64,000 bases of DNA from Yponomeuta sedellus (taxonomy: Eukaryota > Arthropoda > Insecta > Lepidoptera > Yponomeutidae), in contig OW203749.1 in the NCBI GenBank assembly GCA_934045075.1, positions 5,484,804-5,548,803 on the forward strand, read 5' to 3'. Below the pieces are notes generated by a model. The model had not been told where the DNA came from and searched no databases. It saw only the letters and a list, made by a program, of their open reading frames with translations. How positions within the stretch are numbered: position 1 is the stretch's first letter; every line of letters begins with the position of its first letter. Below are positions 41,801-55,016 of the stretch, piece by piece. The translations under genes and the position numbers were made by a program.

Positions 41801-44800
41801 GTTTTGTATGAAAATTTCTGTGTTCATTTGGAAGGTCTGAGAATTGTTCGTAGGCCAATGAGCCGTTTTCTTCACAAATTCAGAAAGCAACTCATACATG
41901 GCGCTGACAGGCGTGGCCATAGAAGAACCGGAAAACGGCTGTCAAAATTTATCTGTGTTAGAGCAAAATTCATAATCATTTGAGTTAAGCAAGAACAGGC
42001 GCGGTCAGGTACAGGATGTGTGAGCGTCCCGTGACTACCGCTAGTGGCATTTTTCCAAGCGCTTCCGTGCTTCGCAAGGCACGTTAAGCCGTTGGTGCCG
42101 GCTGTCATATACATAGGCTGCTACTTATGTATGCAGAATCTGGGATTCCAATAATTTTAAACGCAATGTCAAATTCGTTCTTTTTTTAAATACTGACCGC
42201 TATATTTTTCTCTTATATACTTACGTTAGTGTTTTGTTTTTGTTGGGTTTAAAATGTCATATCGCTGAAAAAATGGAACTCACTCGTGAAAATATTCGTG
42301 CTATGATTTATTACGATTTTCGACGTGGTTTAACGCAACCACAGTGCGTAGATCAATTAACTTCGACTTTTGGTGGTGAAGCTCCATCAAAAACGACTGT
42401 GTATCACTGGTTTAGTTTCATCGCGGTTTAATCGCGGGCGCAGTAAGCTCACGGACGAAGTTAAAGAAGGTCGCCCGAAATCGGTGATTGTGGCACAAAA
42501 TATTGAAGCTGTGCGAAAACTTATTAGTTGCATTATTATGCAAGACCGCCATTTTACGTATCGCGAGATAGAGGCTATTCTCTGCATATGTTTGACGAGC
42601 ATTCGTAGGATACATGAACATTTGTCTGTAAAAAAAATTTGTTCGCGTTGGATCCCGCACAACTTAACTCAGGATCAAAAATATGCTGGCGTCGAATGGT
42701 GCAAGAAAACCTTAAAAAAATTCAACGGAGGCGACTCAAAATCTGTTTATAATATCTACACAGGTGGCGAATCCTGGATCTACGCGTACGATCCCGAAAC
42801 TAAAAAACAATCAACAGTTTGGGTGTTTCAAAATGTACCGAACCCTACGAAAGTGGCTCGTGCAAAAAGCACTGTAAAGCAAATGGTGGCCTGCTTTTTT
42901 GGTATTAATGGCCACATGGCTACAATACCACTGGAGAATCGCAGAACGGTTAATTCGGAGTGGTACACGACCATTTGTTTGCCGGAAGTATTTGAAGAGA
43001 TACGCCAAAACAACCAGTGACGCAGAATCATACTTCACCATGACAATGCCAGCTGTCATACATTTCAGGAAACTACATCTTTGGATGGTCAAAAAATAGA
43101 ATTGATAGGTAGAAATCATTGGGAGCCAAAAATAGATTTGGCTCCCAATGATTTCTATTTATTCCCAAATGTACGTGGTCAACGATTTTCGACCCTTGAA
43201 GATGCCGTAGATGCGTTCAAACAGCACGTTTTGGAGATACCTCAATCAGAGTGGAAAAAGTGTTTTACAAATTGGTTTCATCGAATGCAAAAGTGCATCG
43301 ATCATAGTGGATAATACTTTGAAAAACAATAAAAGCATATTGAGCCATATACATTTTTTTATTTTTTCTATTCCTCATACATAAGTAGCAGCCCTCGTAA
43401 TGGCAGTCGCTAAGCCACGTCAGAGGCCTTATGGGCGGCTTGACTTCTGACAGTAAGGCCCGCCACTGTCTTACAATCCTCCACCAACCTGGACTTGGCC
43501 CCCGCGGTGGAGTATGGCCTACCTTTCATGCGATGCAGGAAGAGACCCGTGCCCCGGCAGTGGGGGCATACAAGGGTTGAAAACGAACGAAAGCAAAATT
43601 TGACAGACGTGTCCCTGTTCTTGTACGTGCACACGTATAAGCGCCATCTATGAAAAGCGTTGTGAATTTGTGCAGAAAACGGATCATTAATATGGCAAAG
43701 AACGTTTGCCGTGTCAGCTAGGAATAAATGTCTCTTTAACTTTTTATATGCAACTAGCTGTGCCCCGCGGTTTAGCGATTTTCCCGTGGGAATAAGATAT
43801 TTTCCCGCAGTAATACTTAGCTTACATGTTAATTCAGGGTGTCGGCTTACTCCATACCAAATTTTATTAAAGTCGCTCGAGCCGTTTGGACGTAAAGAAG
43901 TAACAAACATACACACTCACAAACTTTCGCCTTTATAATATTAGTGTGAAGTTTGATGTTATCGATGTGATGTGTTTATTTGATGATGAAGAATTATCTC
44001 AATTACTACTAACTAGATGTCACGACTTCGTACGCGAAGAAATTTTGATATTACCTATATTTTTTTTCCGGGAGAAAATGTAGTACATATACGTGCTTTC
44101 CCAGACTGTAATTTATCTCTGTGCAAATATTCATTCCGTACCGTACATACCTACAAACATTTACGTTTATAATATTAGTAAGATTAAGTTCTATAGTATA
44201 AAAAATGCTGGAAGAGATCGCTTTTAGCGATGAGACTTCCAATTGCATACGGCAAAACCTAGATATAAACCTTTTAATGCGTTTTGTTTTCCGGTATGTC
44301 CTACAAGAATTTTAATCTTATCTAATCTAGACGGCTGCCGTTGCGGAGAATTCCTCTTTAACTGAATACGCGTGACGACAGTATCAAACAATCAGAGACT
44401 TAACGTTAATATGGGAAAGTACATAGGTATTATTATTAAGGATTTAAAACATTGATTTAGTTTTATATAAAAAAAATGGGATTATCAATATTTCATTATT
44501 TTAGTTTTACTTTAGATGTATTGTTTATATAGATAATAATTAAAGCGGATTTAATAAACTGTCAATTCTTAGTTTAAATAAACTCATCAAAAAGATAAAA
44601 AAAAAATATTTCAATAAAAGAAAAGATTATAATACTTCATTCAGCCATTTTAACTGAAACACCAATCACACCGTGGCACGTCACGCTCAGGTAAACATTG
44701 GTAAACTTCACTCATGCCTTACTAGTGATTACGGTGTTTGTTTACCTAGGCATGACGTCAGATTCGACGCCATGACACTGCGAGCCGTTTTCCTACAGAT

Positions 44801-47800
44801 AAAAATAATTTAAGAAAAACGGCTTCAACCATCGTTAAACTTTAGTTTGTTATTTTTTGTAAATAACAAATGGTATTTAAAAATCTTTCGTCGTCGTCGT
44901 CGTCAGGTTATACTAGTCTACTGCTAGACATCCTATAGTCATAGGGGGTAATGCCCATAATCCCCACGCTGGGCATGCGGGTTAGGAATCGCAGTTCAGT
45001 GGAATTGTACTGCAGCAGGGGGCGCTGCTGCCCACCCCCCGGTTTGTGTCCCTTTGTCGCCTTTTACGACACCCGCGGGAAGAATTGGGTCGGTGCTATT
45101 CTCTAGGCCGACACCACACAGTTAAAAATCTTTCGTCATGCCTATTCTTTTCAACAGGTGCAAGTTGGCTACGTGGATGTTTCAACAGACAAAGATAAGT
45201 ACTTGGGGATTGAGTTCCTGTGCGGAGGTACGCTCATATCGCAGAGCCACGTCATGTCCGCAGCGCACTGCTTCGTCTTCAGGTCTCTGAGGCAGAGGTA
45301 CGAGTAACTATGGGCGCCGGTGCCGCCAGAATCCGCTACTTGACTCGTATCAAATTTAACGCGATAAATTAATATTTCCTGTAGTATTTAACTTAAGAAA
45401 CTGAAATATATTGACTTTGCTAAGTAAGTATGTAGGATGGCTGCAAAATTCGCAAAATATTTACCGCTTTTAATTCGGAACGGTGAAAACGCTATCCGCC
45501 ATGTTGAAACCATCTTTCGGTTGTAAACAAACATCTGTCAGCCAGCCAGAACCAGTGGACATTGATTAATAAAGGAGTTACATCAAAGTGATCTTCACGT
45601 GAATACACCCGAGTTTCAGTCGATAAAGTATCGGGGTCTCTTTTGGCAAGTTTGAGCCAATTTTTTGTGTTTATTTCACTGGGTACACAACTTCCCGGTG
45701 TTCTTTATTGACATGTTTTGCATTCTCGAACAATGCAATAATGATAATAGGGATGTGGACTAATGTTCGGAATGGATTTTGTTTCATAGATAGACGCTAT
45801 TGAAACACGAAAAAAATAATTTCATGAAAAAATACGTCACATTTTACTAAAAAAATACTTAATTAAAACTACTTTTTAAAATTCCCGCCAAAACGTTCTA
45901 AACTAACGCGTGAGTATGATGACTCGCGCTCTATGAAAGTTAACCTGATATTCAGTAAATTCTTACGAATAAATAAGTTTTCTGAAAGGTGTAAAAATGA
46001 ATACGATGTACAAATGCTGTGCAGTACCCATGTGTAAAAGTACGTCAATAAGTACGCCGCAAAAAATGTTCATACATGTTCCAAAAATTGCTAAAATTAG
46101 GAGAAAGTGGCTAACGCTTGCTAGAAGATGTTCAACATCATTGACATCTACAAGTACCAGCTATTTTTGTGAAGACCACTTTGATGTAGGTAAGCCAAAT
46201 ATTTTAAAAGTATTGTACGATAAAATTTAAATACGAGTATGTACTTAGGTACAAAATAGTTTTAGATAGGTAGTTTTGACTTTACCCACCAACCATAAAT
46301 AGGTATTTCAAACGTACTTACAATGACATTTTTACGTTTTTACGCTCCGCTGCACAAAAATTCTTATTTCGGGCAAAATAACTTGCCACCATCAACGAAT
46401 CTATCTTCGGTAAGTTAGAACTACTTCCTTTGATGAATCCACTCTCCATTGTTATAATATTACAATAATATTATAATAAATTCGTTCAAATTAGTTCGCC
46501 GGTGATACTTTTGACTACGTGAGCTTGTTTTGTTTAGCGGTCAGTGACGTCACCTGGTTCCACGCCCTAAGAGTAGCGGTCATAGGGTTTCGCGATAATA
46601 ATGACTGTCGTTGTCATAGCTGATTATTATTATTATGGTGTTTTGTAATACTTTAAGCCATAACACAATAAAAAAAAAACAAAATAATCTTAAAAAGCTT
46701 ATTTTATTTACAAAATTATGCATTTTTATTACACTTAAAAGAAGGTTTGCAACTTAATAACTATTAAACCTTACTATTTACATTTTATATTACAAATAAA
46801 GTAAATACTTAACTAACATCTAAGTACAAACACACAATTGGACAAAAAATATTATATTTACATAATAGGAGTTATGTAAAAAATAACATAAATACCTATC
46901 TTATTTTTTACATTTTTTCCTAAACCGACAACAAATTTAATACTTCTTTTGATAGAATAGACTTCTTCTTCTGTGGTAACCTTCTTAAACTAGAAATATA
47001 AGGATCCGAATTAAGGAGAAGTCTATGTATCAAGTCGGTGTTTGTGACAACCCGAGACATTTTCCTCGTGTTGTCACGCCTGAAGAGTTTGATTAATTTA
47101 TTGCAAGATTCGGCGGCCTCTTCCGAAAGCTCACCTATTGACAATAATGCGTGTTCAATTACTTCCGACCCATGAATGAGGACCTTATGTACAGACGATG
47201 GCAAGTTGTACCATGGATAGGTAGCAACAAGTTTACGTGCTGTTTCTAGAGAATACTCTTTAAAAGTGGCGTTATTAATTTTGTATCCCGACGAAAGACA
47301 CTGCAGCAGATTATGACATCTGTCAATAAGGATTTTATCTAATCCAGTAATTTCCGCTGAAACCGCTGAGTTAGAAAAAAACTTTCTGGCAGTGTTTCCG
47401 TCGTTAGATGTGCCACTTCCTCCACTTCGCGGTTTGTCGACTATTAGACCAAGTTTCTGCCTAAACTGTTGCTGCACATGTTGTTTTTTTTGTGCAAGAA
47501 GAGCTTTTTCGTCTGAAGAACGTACCTGCCATTTCTTTATGTCTAATCTATAAGAAACGTGAATTAAATATTCGAAGAATCGGATATACGAGTGAAGAGG
47601 AGATAGTCCAAATTGATAGGTACCACTATCTGCAGTTTTGCTCAGCGATTTATCAATGTCATTCATCTCTTTTGGAGTTGAACCACAAATATAACATCTA
47701 CTACAAGATGTATCGCTCAGAGCACTGCACACTTTACCATCAACCATGGTTAATTGTAAAGAATGCTGCACTTTTATTTCATATTCACCGTGAGTGAAAG

Positions 47801-50800
47801 AAGTCGGTTGTAAACTATCAATTTTAGTCTTGAAATAAGCTTCTTCTTGCACAGAAAGGTCTTTGGATTCTTTGGCAAATTGGAATCGAATAGGCCTACA
47901 ATACCTGGTGGAAGAAGGGCGCGGATTTTTCCAAACTATTTGATCTGGGTCGGAGGTATTGGACTTACAAACCAATTGAAGAGGACAATATGAAGTAACA
48001 AACATACTGCCATCATCATCGATACCAGAATCTCCAAAAATCTGTTTATATTCGCTGTGCCCCGTACTCCCATCGAAACCCCATTTTCCAATCAAAACAA
48101 ATTCTTTATTAGGGTCAATATTATTCAAAACGGGTTTTTGGGATTCTAGTATCCGGCAAGCAGTATGATCTAACAATGATTGTAATTCTACTTCAGCAGA
48201 TGATTCCGTGATAAACTCTTGCGATGGATAGCACCGCTTCTTAGCTTCTAACACTTTTTGATAAGATGGTAATGCATTAGGTGATTTTGCATTAACGAAG
48301 TCTTTCACCAAAAGATACTGATGTTTAGTCAGTTTTGTCTCATTTATAAGAGACAAGACTTCGTCAGTGCTGAAATTTAAAGATGCAGCGGCGTTAGATA
48401 GACTAGAATCGTCCAACAAAGAATTTATCGCAGAACTGTCTACTTTACTTAACTCTGCAAGCCTGCGGCGTTTTGATCTCTTGCTACATTCCTCAAAGTC
48501 CTTCCTGTGCTGGTGCTGTTGGGTGCTTGTCGAAGCTTCTGCTGCTGGCCGTTGGGTGTTGTGGCTCCCTACTGTTGCACAAGTTGGCAGAACGCAAACT
48601 TCAATTTCGTTCAGCCAGTCTCCGTACTTAGAGACCATGCGAGAATGGTTGCGCGTGACTTGCTTCCAAATTGCTACCAATCTTGTACAAACTTTAGTAA
48701 CTCTTTTTTCCAAGTCATCAGCAATGTAATTCTCAACATCAGGCAGCAATTGTATTAGGTCTCGAAAAACTCGATGCCAACGCTCCAGTTCAGATTTGCT
48801 GTCTTTAATAGACAGCCAAGTATCTAGTACAAGCATTCTTTTGAAAGAACACTTAATACTAGTACCTAAAACAAAATAAAAATACGTTAAAAGCGGATCA
48901 AAATAGATACATGTTTCGTAGCAAGTGCTACGCGCCTGCTACGCGTTCAGGCGCGCGGCGTAGCACCTGGCTGCACCTTACAGACGCAGCATGACGCAGC
49001 TAAATTTGGAGAGGCCTAGTAGTAGACATTGTAACCCATATTTCTATACCAAATTGAATGGTACAAGTAGGTACAAACATAAGTAAAAGCTTCAACGTAA
49101 AAAATATACAGACATAAATACATAAAAAATGCCACGTTGGCGTAGCACTCTATTTAAAAAAAAAATGTAGAAGGAAAAGGCAAAATAGTAAAGTAAATTA
49201 ATAATACATACCTGTGACTTCAAATTCCATTGTAAAATAGCAGGTCACAGACAAGTTGGAACTTAAACACACGCGTCGCGTCTTGGGCTAATTAAAGCAC
49301 TTGGTGATAACAGGTTGATGACTAATTACTTGTGTTCACTTCGGATGCCGAAAAAGGAATGTTGGGAACAATAGATTGCGAAACCTTTTATACCCTCAGG
49401 TAGTATGACAATTAGTGGGTAACTGAGCCAGATATCATGGCTTAGCTCAGTCATTGCCATCAGAGTCCTATGACCTACTACGGTACCACCGTGCCGCGCT
49501 TTGATTGACGTTCGCAGTCACGTGATAATGGGTATTAAATAATGCAATTTAAACTATTTTTATTTATTTTATGGCAAATGAATATATTCTTAGAATGTTA
49601 TTATACGTTTTTAAATACGGTCTTTAATAAAAAAAAAATAACTTAACATGAATTGGTAACATGTGTCAACATCCGTATTGCTAGGGTAACTTAGTCGGTT
49701 TGCCGGCCACCTTCAGTTTTCGGCCATCACGCAGTTTTTACGAAATAATAAGAAAATAAAATACGCCCGAGTAAAAAATCTATTGTTACCGCATAGATTC
49801 TAATGATGTCTTTGCCTACATAATTAAGTATCTTAGTAGCGTTTCATTTGTTTCGTCAGTTTTCCCTCGCGTTTCAAGCAATGTGTGTGTGTGTCGAAAG
49901 CAGAGAAAAAAATAGTGCGCGCCAATTATTTGCATGGTAAGTTACGACATTGTGTATTGATTTATCCACCAAAATATTACTATAATGCACAGTTAATATG
50001 TTAAACTGATGTTATTTTGATGAAAATGTCTATAATACTTAGTACTTTTAGTAAATATTAGGTAAACGGATAACTAACTGCAATTTTAACGAGCCAGTTG
50101 ATTCTCGGCCGCCTGGCCGAAATCTGACACCGATCCTACGATTATAAATTCATTACTTTACCATTGAATAATCACTTTTTCCAAATCATATTGTTAAGAT
50201 ATAATTTAAAAAGTATCCTGATTTATGCAGTTAGATTTCGGCCGCATGTTTACTAATTGCATTCGTGCTTAAAATCCATTTTAATTGTTTTGTATAACGG
50301 TGGCCGGGAGAGGGACTTCGTAAATCCACTTTTCGGCCTAAGTGTAATAAAATGACCGAGAACTAAGGATATTTAGGTTATTTTTCGGTCATTTATAAAA
50401 GCGGTGATAAATACTAGTAAATCTATTTATTTCAATAAGTTTCTCTTATATTAACTAAGATCCTGATCTAAGAGAACTCTTTCATCCTTGATTTGTTCGA
50501 AAGAGTTTAATTATATATTGACATTGGCGGCCGAAAGTTAACTCCTTCAAATTAGGTTGTCGGCCATTTTATGCAAGGTGGCCGAAACCCGGGTTGACCA
50601 ATTTTGTTTATCGGCCATGATTTATTGAGAGGCCGGAAATTGGTTAATGTTTTAGTTTTAAGTAAACAATATTAAAAGCTCTTTGATTTTTTTTACTCAT
50701 TTTATTGTTATTTAAAAACGATACACCACCATAAAAATAAGAGTTATTAGAAAAAACTAAAATTGGCCGAAAACTAACAAAACAAGTGGCCGTAAACTGA

Positions 50801-53800
50801 AATAGGTGGCCGGGAAAGGGCAAAATCTACACCTCACGATATTTTTATTTTTTATAATTAAACGATAATGTTTTCTTAGATGAAGGTTTGAAAAATGGAA
50901 ATTGCAATATTTTTACGATTCAAAAGTATTTTATTTGTCCATTTTTGTTTACTCTGTCATTGAAAAAAATCGCTCTGAATATGAAAATGTCCTTAAATGG
51001 CCGAAAACCGGCTAAACTACCCTATATTTGGCATATAAACTCGATGAAATCATGGTCTCGTCGTTGTTATTTCACTATGCTCACAAATCACTCACAGTTA
51101 TTGAACTTTGTTTACAAGACTTCAGTTCTTCAAACCATAGACAAAAAGGGCTGACCGCGTTTTTGGCTGTTTAGCAAAGCAAAGTTTAAAAAAATATTTT
51201 TTGTTTGCTTTTAGGTCCTCAAAAAATATACTAAAATATTTTTTGGTTTAATGGAAGAGATACCTATTTACAATTTAAGACTTACTTGCAAAGAGAGTCA
51301 AATAGTGGATTGAGCTGAGCGAAATTAGCTGGTTGTTTATGATTTTATTTGTGTACATCGTAGTTTATTTTATCACTGCATCATCAACCCATTATGTCCC
51401 CACCGAGGGGCACGGGTCTCTTCCCTAAGGAAGGTCCATAATTCCACCACGGGTGCCAAGCGCGGATTTGTGGAGGCTTGCAAGACTAGTGGCTGGTCTT
51501 ACTGTCAGAAGTTTTCAAGCCGCCTTAAGGCCTCTGACTTGGCTTAACGACTGCCATCTATCGATGGCAGCCGGCACCAACTGCTTAACGTGCCTTGCGA
51601 AGCACGGAACCGCTCGGAAAAATGCCACTAGAGTTAGTCATAGACGGCTTACCCATGCATGCACTAAACGCGCCCTGTGTTGCTTAACCTTTGTGTCGTT
51701 TAAGATCACTCAGGCAGCCAGGGCTACGTGCGATTCCTTATCATCACTTACCTAATTTTATCACTTAATAGAAACTATTTATAAGTAACTATTTCATTCT
51801 GTATGCATAATACGTATTCTAATCTATATAACTATTGTTGTTGTTGATGTCAATCCCTTGTATGTCCCCACTGCTGGTGCACGGGTCTTTTCCTGCATCG
51901 CAGGAAGGTTAGGCCATTCTCCAACACGGGGGCAAAGACGGGTTGGTGGAGGATTGTAAGACAGCGCGCCGCCGTACTGTCAGAAGTTATCGCGCCGCCC
52001 ATAAGGCCTCTGACATGGCTTAACGACTGTTATTACGTGACAGCCGGGCACCGACAGCTTAGCGTGCCTTGCGAAGCACGGAAGTGCTCGGAAAAAATGC
52101 CACTAGCGGTAGTCTACGTAACGTGACTGTCACCCATCCAGCACCTGCTGTGCTTAAGTATTATTCTATTTATTTATTTAGTTTACCACCAAGGGATACG
52201 TAAATATGCTATTATTGTCATTGCACCCATGGTGAAGTATAGGGTAACCTTCCTGAGACACAGAAAGAGGCCCGTGCCCCAGCAGTACGGACATACAAGG
52301 GTTGATATCGTATACGTTCTCCATTTCTAAGGCTTCCAATGACTTAGGCTCGCGTGCTTTTTCATCGTCAGGCTATACTAGTCCACTGCTGGACATAGCC
52401 ATCCCCTAAAGAGCGCCACGTTGAGTTATCATAGGGGGTAATGCCCATAATCCCCACGCTGGGCGTGCGGGTTGGGGATCGCAGTTCGCTGGAATTGTAC
52501 TGCAGGGGGCGCAGCTGCCCACCCCCCGGTTTGTGTCCCCTATTCGCCTTTTACGACACCGGCGGGAAGAATTGGGTTGGTGCTATTCTCTAGGCCGACA
52601 CCACACAGTACGGCGTTCTCCTTTAAAGACCAAGTTCTCTTCACAGGGAGCCGGTGCTGGTTCGAGTTGGCGTGACGTCACTGGGCAGTAACATGACCAA
52701 CCCAAAAACGGACTACAACATCAGCGAAATCATCTCACATCCGCAGTTCAAGAAACACAGCTACGATATCGCTATTATCAAGTGAGTGCTCTTTTATCAA
52801 GTGGGTCCCCGCCAACGGGAGCGAGCTTTAATAGTAGATTGCATTCAGAGTTGCCAGATGTACGATTTAAATCGTATTCGTACGATTTTTTACATTTATT
52901 TTGCATGTACGATCCAGGGGCAGAGAAATCGTACGTAAACATACGACTTTTTTAGATTTCGTTCAAACAACCACTATTTATTCTTTTACTTCGATTTCAA
53001 CCCTGTATTATGTCCCCTCTGCTGGGGCAGGGGTCTCTTCCTTGCGTTGCAGGAAAGTTAGGCCATACTCCACCACGGGGGCCAAATCCGGGTTGGTGGA
53101 GGTGTGTAAGACGGTGGCGGACCTTATTGTCAGAAGTTTTCGAGAGCTCGGAAAAATGCCACTAGCGGTAGTAACGGGACGGTCACCCATCCCGCACCTG
53201 ACCGCGCCTGTTGTTGCTTAACTCGAATGATTGATTTCAATCACTCGGTTCGACTAGGCCACGAGCGCGTCGTGGTCATTCTATTACTTACTAAGTACCA
53301 ACCCGCCGTCACTTGGCAAAACAACGTATTAAGTGCTATGGGTGTTGTGTGTATTTTTCCCCAACAGGAGAATTGTTAAATAATATGAACAGTAAAACTC
53401 TTTACGATGATAAATAAAGACGTAAAAATTGTGTGTTTAATTGATTGTAGTAAAACAAAGTAATAAAACAAAGATTTTGAAAACGTACTATTTTTTTTAG
53501 CAGCCTTCTTAGGGAATACGACTTTTTATTTACCCATCGTACGATCGTTCACTCAAAACGTCTGGCAACACTGATTTCATGACTAGGAAATAAAACGATC
53601 CGTTTTAGGCGAGACGTGCATACATACAGCTAACCGAGCCGGAACGGGGGTTGATTGGCACATCGAGGTTAAAATGGGTTTTATTACCGAGTCATACACT
53701 ATACTTTTCACTTTGAATAAAAAAAACAACAGGTAGGTAGTTACTTATTTTATATTTAAAGATTGTAAATTAGGAACTTTAAACACAAAAGTTATGTCTT

Positions 53801-54940
53801 GAGAAATGAATTAATTTTTCCGATTCTGATTCTCATTCGTATTCTAATAATTGGTTGAGGCCAAATACGAAGTCTCTCTTACAGACTTGAATAATTAAAA
53901 CAGTATACGTACCAATATAAAAACAGCGTGATTAACTGCCGATGAGTGTGATTGGCCGTAAGGAAGAGTTTTGTAAATCAAAAATATTCCCTTTAGCAAA
54001 CCTGCAGTTAAGTTTTTGTCAGGTACAGAATGTATCATACATAATAGTATGTATCGTACAGACGACGTGATTGCATTATTAATTTTACTGTGTATAATAA
54101 AATATTTTGTATAATACATTACATAACTTTGTATAATAAAATTTATATATGTTATAGTTATACCTAACTAACAATAAAATCGAAGTGGAATTGGTTTACT
54201 ATCATGGACTTGGATCGTTTATACAGGCTTCTATTCTGTAATATGCCTTTATACATAGCAACTTTATAATAAAGTTTTAATTAAATTTTCAGACATCAGC
54301 GACGAAATGACTAAACGCAAAAAAAATAGTTCTACTCGTAATCTAGATTAGATTAATAATTGTATTATTATTAAAAAAACGTAAAACATGTACCTAACTA
54401 CCGTCCGCGTAAATCAACAAAGTTTGTCTGTTGGTTGGGTTATTTTATTATTCGTTAGGTTAACAAACTGTGGGCACTGGTACTTTACTAATGATTGCAA
54501 TTTTTTTAAACATTTCACAACTCAATAAGGCCACTAATTAACATTTACATACAAGCACATTCATTGCCTCTGGCCCCACACTAGGATACCCTGTGTCGTG
54601 GAACCAGAATCAAAGACATCACAAACGTGTAAACATCCAAGACCTGGATGTTTTTTTTGTCCCCAGCCGGGAATTGAACCCGGAACCCCTTGCATGGTAG
54701 GCAGATGCGCTACCGCTGCACCACAGAGGCCGTCGAAGTCTGTGACTAATTTTTATATAATTTCTGTTATTTTAATTTCTGTGTACGATAAAGAATATTA
54801 GATTAGATTAGAACTCTTTATTGTACACACCAGAAAACAAAATACATAAAAAGGCTATATAAATTGTATACATAATATCTAAGTATTATGTATACAATTG
54901 GCGGTCTTATCGCTAAAAGCGATCAATAATATATAAATTA

Positions 54941-55016
<76 letters not shown>

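Larger units (their letters stand above)
41971..43591 (+). mobile_element. 5S-derived SINE with 9-bp TSD, split by mariner
   Basis: AGCAAAATT flanks it at 41962-41970 and 43592-43600. The left part has the 5S-like head ('gagttaagcaagaacaggcg'). The right part resumes exactly with 'taatggcagtcgctaagcc' after the mariner and ends 'caagggttgaaaacg'. Confidence 0.85.
41857..43696 (+). mobile_element. MITE family G, split copy (outermost of three nested elements)
   Basis: 41857-41970 is the left half ('atgagccgttttcttcacaa', 'gtggccatagaagaaccgga') and 43592-43696 the right half ('gacagacgtgtccctgttct', 'ttgtgcagaaaacggatcat'). The interior is a 5S-derived SINE containing a mariner. Confidence 0.85.

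Noticed and set aside
46561..46610. Exact 5-bp target duplication for the Transib element
   Set aside because: The bases flanking the proposed ends (GGTTC and CCGCG) do not match, so no duplication is claimed.
48367..48758. Plus-strand frames of 83-120 residues
   Set aside because: Antisense shadows of the Transib transposase.
53895..54119. 74-residue minus-strand frame in intron 7
   Set aside because: No motif, no splice context, composition of AT-rich non-coding DNA.
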